Positions 60,000-64,000 of a stretch of DNA of 64,000 nt are shown one piece after another (the first letter of the stretch is position 1; each line of letters begins with the position of its first letter). The stretch covers positions 5,898 to 69,897 of the forward strand of contig JADKHW010000025.1 of the NCBI GenBank assembly GCA_016721565.1. The letters are read 5' to 3'. The notes beneath the pieces were generated by a model, which saw nothing but the letters and a program-made list of their open reading frames with translations, was not told the DNA's origin and did not search any database. The DNA comes from a bacterium (GTDB taxonomy: Bacteria > Electryoneota > RPQS01). The position numbers and the translations under genes were made by a program.

Positions 60000-60896
60000 G
60001 TGATCCCCGATCTCCCACCATCTTTTCAACAGCTCTACAAAGAGAGCGGTCCCTTACTTCGCTTTCGTATTCTTCGCGACGTGTTAGGGCGCGATGAGAG
60101 TTGGATTGAAACCATCTCAGCGCAAGCTGCCGTCTTGAAACATCCGCGCATCGTTCAGCTTGCCTCCGAACAATTGCCCAACGGCTCGTTTGGCGATAGG
60201 CTTTCGCATACCGCCGCCGCAGTATTGTGGATGTGTGAGGCCGGAGCGGAAGATCATGGCGCAGTCAAGCGCGCACTGGACTTCGTTGTCTTGCCTACGC
60301 TCGCACAAGAGAATGTCACTTGGGAGCTTTCTGCCAATCAACGAACACTCGTCCGTGATGTGTGTTTACATTTGCTTGCACGCGCCACACGCGGTACACA
60401 TCCGCTGCTTGAAGCATACTTGGAGGTCGTAAAACTCGAGTGGCAGCATTGGTTTTCAAATAAGAAAGCTCCGCCACCCACCGTACCGGCCTACACAGCA
60501 ATGGTCTGGTGGCAACCGCCACCACATGAAGTGTTAAACAAGCGAGCGTTGCTCACAAAACTTCTGAACGCAGTCGAAGCGCAACCAGATGTGTTGCTTC
60601 CTGAAAACACACGCTTACTGGTTCCAGATAAAGGCATATACTTGGCCGAACCTGTGCGCATGTTGTTTGATTTGGAGCACGGCGCGCGCGCCGGAGTGGT
60701 CGGCGATGTTCCGCACTTGCAATGGCTCTACGAAGAGCTTGAAGTCCAGCAAGATGCCGACGGCATGTGGCACTTCGACATAGAGGAAATCCCCGCGCAT
60801 CTCGCGTGGTACTATCCGCTCGAAGAAAATGCTCAAGATCGCGAACTCACCGTCCGTGCCCTGATGATCTACAAACTGCTGAACTATGATGTCTAA
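60000..60896 (+). CDS. Alpha-toroid-like (prenyltransferase/squalene cyclase-like) protein
   Basis: 298 residues if started at GTG 60000; the open frame runs further upstream through the repeat region, which is not protein-like. Repeated helical pairs such as RFRILRDVLGRDESWIET, KHPRIVQLASEQLPNGSFGD and HTAAAVLWMCEAGAED with QxxxGSFGD resemble the Q-W motifs of terpenoid cyclase-type alpha/alpha toroids. No DxDD or DCTAE motif was seen, so enzyme activity is doubtful. The 3' end overlaps the next gene by 11 bases. Confidence 0.6.
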   Translation: MIPDLPPSFQQLYKESGPLLRFRILRDVLGRDESWIETISAQAAVLKHPRIVQLASEQLPNGSFGDRLSHTAAAVLWMCEAGAEDHGAVKRALDFVVLPTLAQENVTWELSANQRTLVRDVCLHLLARATRGTHPLLEAYLEVVKLEWQHWFSNKKAPPPTVPAYTAMVWWQPPPHEVLNKRALLTKLLNAVEAQPDVLLPENTRLLVPDKGIYLAEPVRMLFDLEHGARAGVVGDVPHLQWLYEELEVQQDADGMWHFDIEEIPAHLAWYYPLEENAQDRELTVRALMIYKLLNYDV

Positions 60897-61250
60897 GATA
60901 GCAACGAAAAAAGCGGCTCCGAAAAAGGCAAGCGACCCCGAGAGTCTTTACAAACGCATCTACGCCACGGTCAAGAAAATCCCGCGTGGCAAAGTTGCAA
61001 GCTACGGCCAAGTCGCGCGCGTCGCAGGCTTGGAACGTCATGCCCGCATGGTGGGCTATGCTTTGCACGCCCTAAGTGAAAGCGACATCGAGAATGTCCC
61101 GTGGCAGCGAGTCATCAATGCGCAAGGCTACATCTCCATTCGCAGCAATCCACTCGCCGCGAAAATTCAACGCAAATTCTTAGAGCAAGAAGGCATCGAA
61201 TTTAACGAAAAGACAAAGTGGATTTCAAAAAGTTCGGTTGGAAAAAATAG
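60886..61250 (+). CDS. Alkyltransferase-like (ATL) DNA-binding protein, frameshift near the end
   Basis: About 120 residues. KIPRGKVASYGQVARVAGL and GYALHALSE are the MGMT DNA-binding domain, but the active-site PCHRV is replaced by PWQRV, so it cannot accept an alkyl group and belongs to the ATL group, which flags O6-alkylguanine for nucleotide excision repair. After EFNEK the frame departs from the family; one base more in the A4 run (61208-61211) restores KVDFKKFGWKK and a TAG at 61248-61250. An N-terminal Ala/Lys-rich tail (TKKAAPKKAS) is present. Confidence 0.8.
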
Positions 61251-61287
61251 TTTTCACCACGCTTATCAGCATTTGAAAAGTCGTTTT

Positions 61288-61319
61288 CAGGCAGGTATTA
61301 GACCTGCCTGTCTTTTTTT
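61288..61319 (+). terminator. Terminator after the ATL gene
   Basis: CAGGCAGGT pairs with ACCTGCCTG around a five-base loop and is followed by TCTTTTTTT. It lies 37 bases after the corrected stop at 61250, while the uncorrected frame would run through it. Confidence 0.9.
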
Positions 61320-61434
61320 CTGCCCGCCTCTCCTTTGAGAGGGAGTGTTCCCTGATCTGGCCCCTCTGTAACGTTCTCAATGGTTTAGCCCTATTGTACA
61401 TTAAGAGATATTCAACAAGTATGCCCAATATTCA

Positions 61435-61463
61435 TTGACAATCACAGACCTCAAGCGTAGATT
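61435..61463 (+). promoter_or_regulatory. Promoter of the lamin-tail-domain gene
   Basis: TTGACA, 17 bases, TAGATT; transcription start about 71 bases before the ATG. The stretch 61320-61434 holds no gene. Confidence 0.7.
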
Positions 61464-61540
61464 TTTAGGTAGGGGATATAGCACCATCTGAATTGCACCT
61501 CGCTGGGCGTTGGAAAAAACTCATAATTGGGGAGAGTACC

Positions 61541-64000
61541 ATGCAGCGATATAGACAGATTTGGTTAATGATTCTGTTGCTTTGTATTAGCATGCCGCTG
61601 TTCGCACAGCCCGGCAGTGTGCTGATCAACGAAGTCATGTACGATGACACGGCCACAACAGATGTCGAGTGGGTTGAGCTTTACAATCCAACGCCGTTTC
61701 CGCGCACGTTGTCGAATTGGGTCCTAACTGATGGCAATGTCTGGCCGCCGCCTTCAACCGAAGGTGCGATAATGATTCCACCGGGAACATTGCTTCCGCC
61801 CAATGGATATTTGGTGATTAGCAAGCAGCCAATTGCTGAATTTTCCACTGTAGTCTGTAACGAGGTTGATCCGAGTTGGACATTGAACAACGCCGGAGAC
61901 AACCTCGCTTTGTTTGATGGCAACGGTCCAACGGCACTGTTGATTGACGGTTCATTGGCAACTTCATTTCCCGATTTAGCAGTTGCAAACGCAGGCAACA
62001 GCGTCGAGAAGCGGAATCAAAACCAGCCGTGGACGAATGATCCGTTGGCTTGGAAAGAATGCACGCAAGTCTTTTCACCTGCAGGACGTTTTCGCCATTG
62101 CACACCCAATCAGCCGAACAGTCCTGATCTTCCCGTGCAATGCGGCGTGATAGAAGTGACGCCCGAATCCAATAACACGCTTCCCGATACGTACGTCAAC
62201 CAAACTGTTATCGGCGAGATCTCCATTCGCAACACTGGCCCCAACCCGACGTGTATTGAGTTAACTGGAACCTACAGCGACATCTTCTTTGTTGTCGCAC
62301 CTCCTCCGTCTGTAATTCAACCCAATGACGTAGCGACGATTCAAGTCGGTTTCACTCCGCCGGCAGCAGGTGATTTCTTCGGCATCGTGTTTATTAAGCA
62401 AAGCGACGGCAGCAACCCCTTGCGCATCGAGCTGGAAGGCCACGGCTGTCAACCTGTCACCGCGCCGCCCGCACTGATTCTCTCGCCAGCTACAGCGTCT
62501 CACACTTTGCAATTCAATCTGCCGTGGGATCCCTTGAACGGCGCGGATACCGATTACGCTATTGAGTATTCATCGGATGGATTCACTACCACTATGTTCG
62601 TGGATTTCCCGTTTGGTTCGAGTATCTATCCTGTGTTCAAGACCGCCCCGATGTGGGGCAAGAGCAGCGGTCATATCATCTCGGGACTTGAGCCTTCGAC
62701 AGCATATGAAGCACGCCTGATTACCCGCGATTGCATGGGCGTCATGGCTCCGGGTCCGTCTGTCATCGAAACGACCCTTGAAATGCTCTCACTACAATCC
62801 ATGTCACCGATTGATTTGACAATTCGTCCGCTCGGCAACGACCTGATTCGTTTGCAGTGGGATCCGCTAATTATCGCTGACAACGGTCGTGATTTACAGG
62901 GCGCGCAATGGGTGGTTCTCTACGGCCCAACCGAAGCGACGATTGATCAAATTCTCACCACGACAACTAACGGAGTTTTTGACATTGACATCTCAGGACT
63001 GCCCAGCATCGGCTTCTACGCCGTTCAAGCAGTTGCCGATAACGTCTTAAACACACCACAACCGATCATCGCGTGGCCGCCCGACGGTGCGCGAGTTGCG
63101 GGTGAAAACATGATTGTATTGAGTGATTTCTTGCACAGCAATCTATGGCTCAATTATGAGATTTGGCTCGACATGTCCGGCGATGCCGTGCTGCTCGGCA
63201 CAGAGAATATGAACCCCTGGAACCTCACAGGTAAAACTGCCATTCCCGTAGATTTCTCCCACGTGACTCCCGGCCCGCATACCTTGACAGCGCACGTTAA
63301 TTTTGTGGACGGAAACTTTGCGGACATCGTGCACAATATTGAGATTGTTCCGTTGCCTTCTGTGAACTTCGTTGCGGGCTTCGATGCCGGTGCCGGTTTG
63401 TTTACGGTGGATACAACGGGTGTGCAGGGCCTCTGGTCACCGTCGACTGATATTATCTGGGTAACTTCTCAAGCAGGAACGTACGCGGGTGGTCAAGCAA
63501 CCTTCCCGTGGTATCCCGGCATGGATTCGCTCATAGTCGTGAATCCATATCCAGTCTTTATTGAGCGAGTCATCACAGAATCATCCACCATTCCGGAAGA
63601 TCCGCTGCTGAATGGCGGTGTTACGACTATCGCCTTAACCCCGGGTGATTTTGATATTCCGTGGATAACGATCCGCTGCTGTTGCGAAGGCATGCTCTTG
63701 CGCACGGGCGGTGTATCTCACGGAGTTTACGGTGACGAAGAAGATATTCCACTTGGTCCCGTGTTAACCTGTAAAGATGGAAACTACGAAGTCGGCTTCA
63801 GCTTTGAAATGGTCGTCTTCATCAGGTTTGAAATCGCCGATGCCTGGGAAATGTGTTATTGGGGACAGGATGCTAAAGGCGATCGCACACGCGAGACTGT
63901 GACGTGTACAGGTGGTCCGCCGCCAACAGGCTTTGCCCCGCTCGACCCGCCCGTCACCCGCGTACGCCACAAGAATTACGGCGGCACGGATTATCCGCAC
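61541..64000 (+). CDS. Large secreted protein with lamin-tail domain, cut by window end
   Basis: Open from the ATG at 61541 (GGGGAG upstream) to the window end, 820 codons without a stop. Signal peptide QIWLMILLLCISMPLFA. Residues about 25-140 are a lamin tail domain (GSVLINEVMYDDTATTDVEW, VELYNPTPFPRTLSNWVLTD, IPPGTLLPPNGYLVISK). Residues about 200-310 resemble ASPM/SPD-2/Hydin-type immunoglobulin domains (ISIRNTGPNPTCIELTG), then fibronectin-like modules (SGLEPSTAYEARLITRDC). The C-terminus is missing, so a T9SS domain cannot be checked. Probable surface protein; function unknown. Confidence 0.8.
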   Translation, partial: MQRYRQIWLMILLLCISMPLFAQPGSVLINEVMYDDTATTDVEWVELYNPTPFPRTLSNWVLTDGNVWPPPSTEGAIMIPPGTLLPPNGYLVISKQPIAEFSTVVCNEVDPSWTLNNAGDNLALFDGNGPTALLIDGSLATSFPDLAVANAGNSVEKRNQNQPWTNDPLAWKECTQVFSPAGRFRHCTPNQPNSPDLPVQCGVIEVTPESNNTLPDTYVNQTVIGEISIRNTGPNPTCIELTGTYSDIFFVVAPPPSVIQPNDVATIQVGFTPPAAGDFFGIVFIKQSDGSNPLRIELEGHGCQPVTAPPALILSPATASHTLQFNLPWDPLNGADTDYAIEYSSDGFTTTMFVDFPFGSSIYPVFKTAPMWGKSSGHIISGLEPSTAYEARLITRDCMGVMAPGPSVIETTLEMLSLQSMSPIDLTIRPLGNDLIRLQWDPLIIADNGRDLQGAQWVVLYGPTEATIDQILTTTTNGVFDIDISGLPSIGFYAVQAVADNVLNTPQPIIAWPPDGARVAGENMIVLSDFLHSNLWLNYEIWLDMSGDAVLLGTENMNPWNLTGKTAIPVDFSHVTPGPHTLTAHVNFVDGNFADIVHNIEIVPLPSVNFVAGFDAGAGLFTVDTTGVQGLWSPSTDIIWVTSQAGTYAGGQATFPWYPGMDSLIVVNPYPVFIERVITESSTIPEDPLLNGGVTTIALTPGDFDIPWITIRCCCEGMLLRTGGVSHGVYGDEEDIPLGPVLTCKDGNYEVGFSFEMVVFIRFEIADAWEMCYWGQDAKGDRTRETVTCTGGPPPTGFAPLDPPVTRVRHKNYGGTDYPH

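Noticed and set aside
40243..60000. The 7-bp repeats as a CRISPR array
   Set aside because: Units are only seven bases, without spacers of fixed length, and no cas gene is present.
61251..61338. C-terminal extension of the ATL protein
   Set aside because: It passes through a strong terminator; adding one base upstream gives the family-typical end KKFGWKK and a stop at 61250.
1..64000. Prophage, transposon or integrative element
   Set aside because: No integrase, transposase, attachment-site duplication, phage structural gene or tRNA-flanked boundary was seen on either strand.

Overview
The window comes from an uncultured-looking bacterium of the FCB (Fibrobacterota-Chlorobiota-Bacteroidota) superphylum. 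The evidence is a set of seven exported proteins that end, directly or after frame repair, in a type IX secretion (T9SS type A) sorting domain with the NPFN-type motif and a terminal Lys-rich tail, together with FG-GAP, YCF48/BNR, P-domain and carboxypeptidase-regulatory-like modules. This combination is typical of candidate lineages such as KSB1, Zixibacteria, Calditrichota or Electryoneota; the exact phylum cannot be fixed from the sequence alone. No rRNA, tRNA, CRISPR array, integrase or insertion sequence was seen.

Layout. 0-5.3 kb (minus strand): start of a truncated membrane-anchored protein, a 12-motif YCF48-type T9SS protein, uppS, and an ECF sigma / DUF5667 / Cys-rich secreted protein operon. 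5.3-9.4 kb: an ArsR-controlled operon (SnoaL-like, VOC, two-domain SRPBCC, DUF1801, DoxX, SRPBCC, SRPBCC) with a perfect inverted repeat next to its promoter. 9.7-18.7 kb: NHL-propeller/pentaheme cytochrome c, a repeat propeller, an FG-GAP protein, lemA-htpX, and a Cys-rich exported protein coupled to a beta-helix protein. 18.8-25.2 kb: small membrane protein, M29 aminopeptidase, methyltransferase-patatin pair, a broken EVE-HNH gene, a split thiolase, and a GNAT. 25.2-30.5 kb: three T9SS cargo proteins. 30.6-35.8 kb: a glycosyltransferase operon. 36-40.2 kb: the oxidative pentose phosphate operon gnd-zwf-opcA-pgl. 40.3-44.9 kb: an outer-membrane-like protein with a TPR partner, then two repeat lipoproteins. 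44.9-48.4 kb: a divergent alanine racemase, a Kir channel and a metal permease. 48.5-55.2 kb: pyrF and pyrE mixed with zinc-ribbon membrane proteins, a YycJ-type hydrolase, a secreted peptidase S51 homologue and a cyclophilin lipoprotein. 55.3-64 kb: a Cys-rich paralogue pair, a giant CGDTxCG repeat protein broken into pieces, an alpha-toroid-like protein, an alkyltransferase-like protein and a large lamin-tail-domain protein cut by the window end.

Two patterns cross the whole window. First, at least fifteen upstream regions carry the same promoter layout, TTGnnn, exactly 17 bases, TAnnTT, placed about 28-71 bases before the start codon; it settles several starts. Second, ten genes need one or more single-base frame corrections, several at homopolymer runs. 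The rest of each protein stays well conserved, so residual consensus error is at least as likely as real gene decay.

No clearly new multi-gene system is proven. The best candidates for novelty are the sigma/DUF5667/Cys-rich operon, the NHL-pentaheme cytochrome, the Cys-rich protein without an ATG, the racemase lacking the usual catalytic tyrosine, and 7-bp tandem repeats at three intergenic sites.
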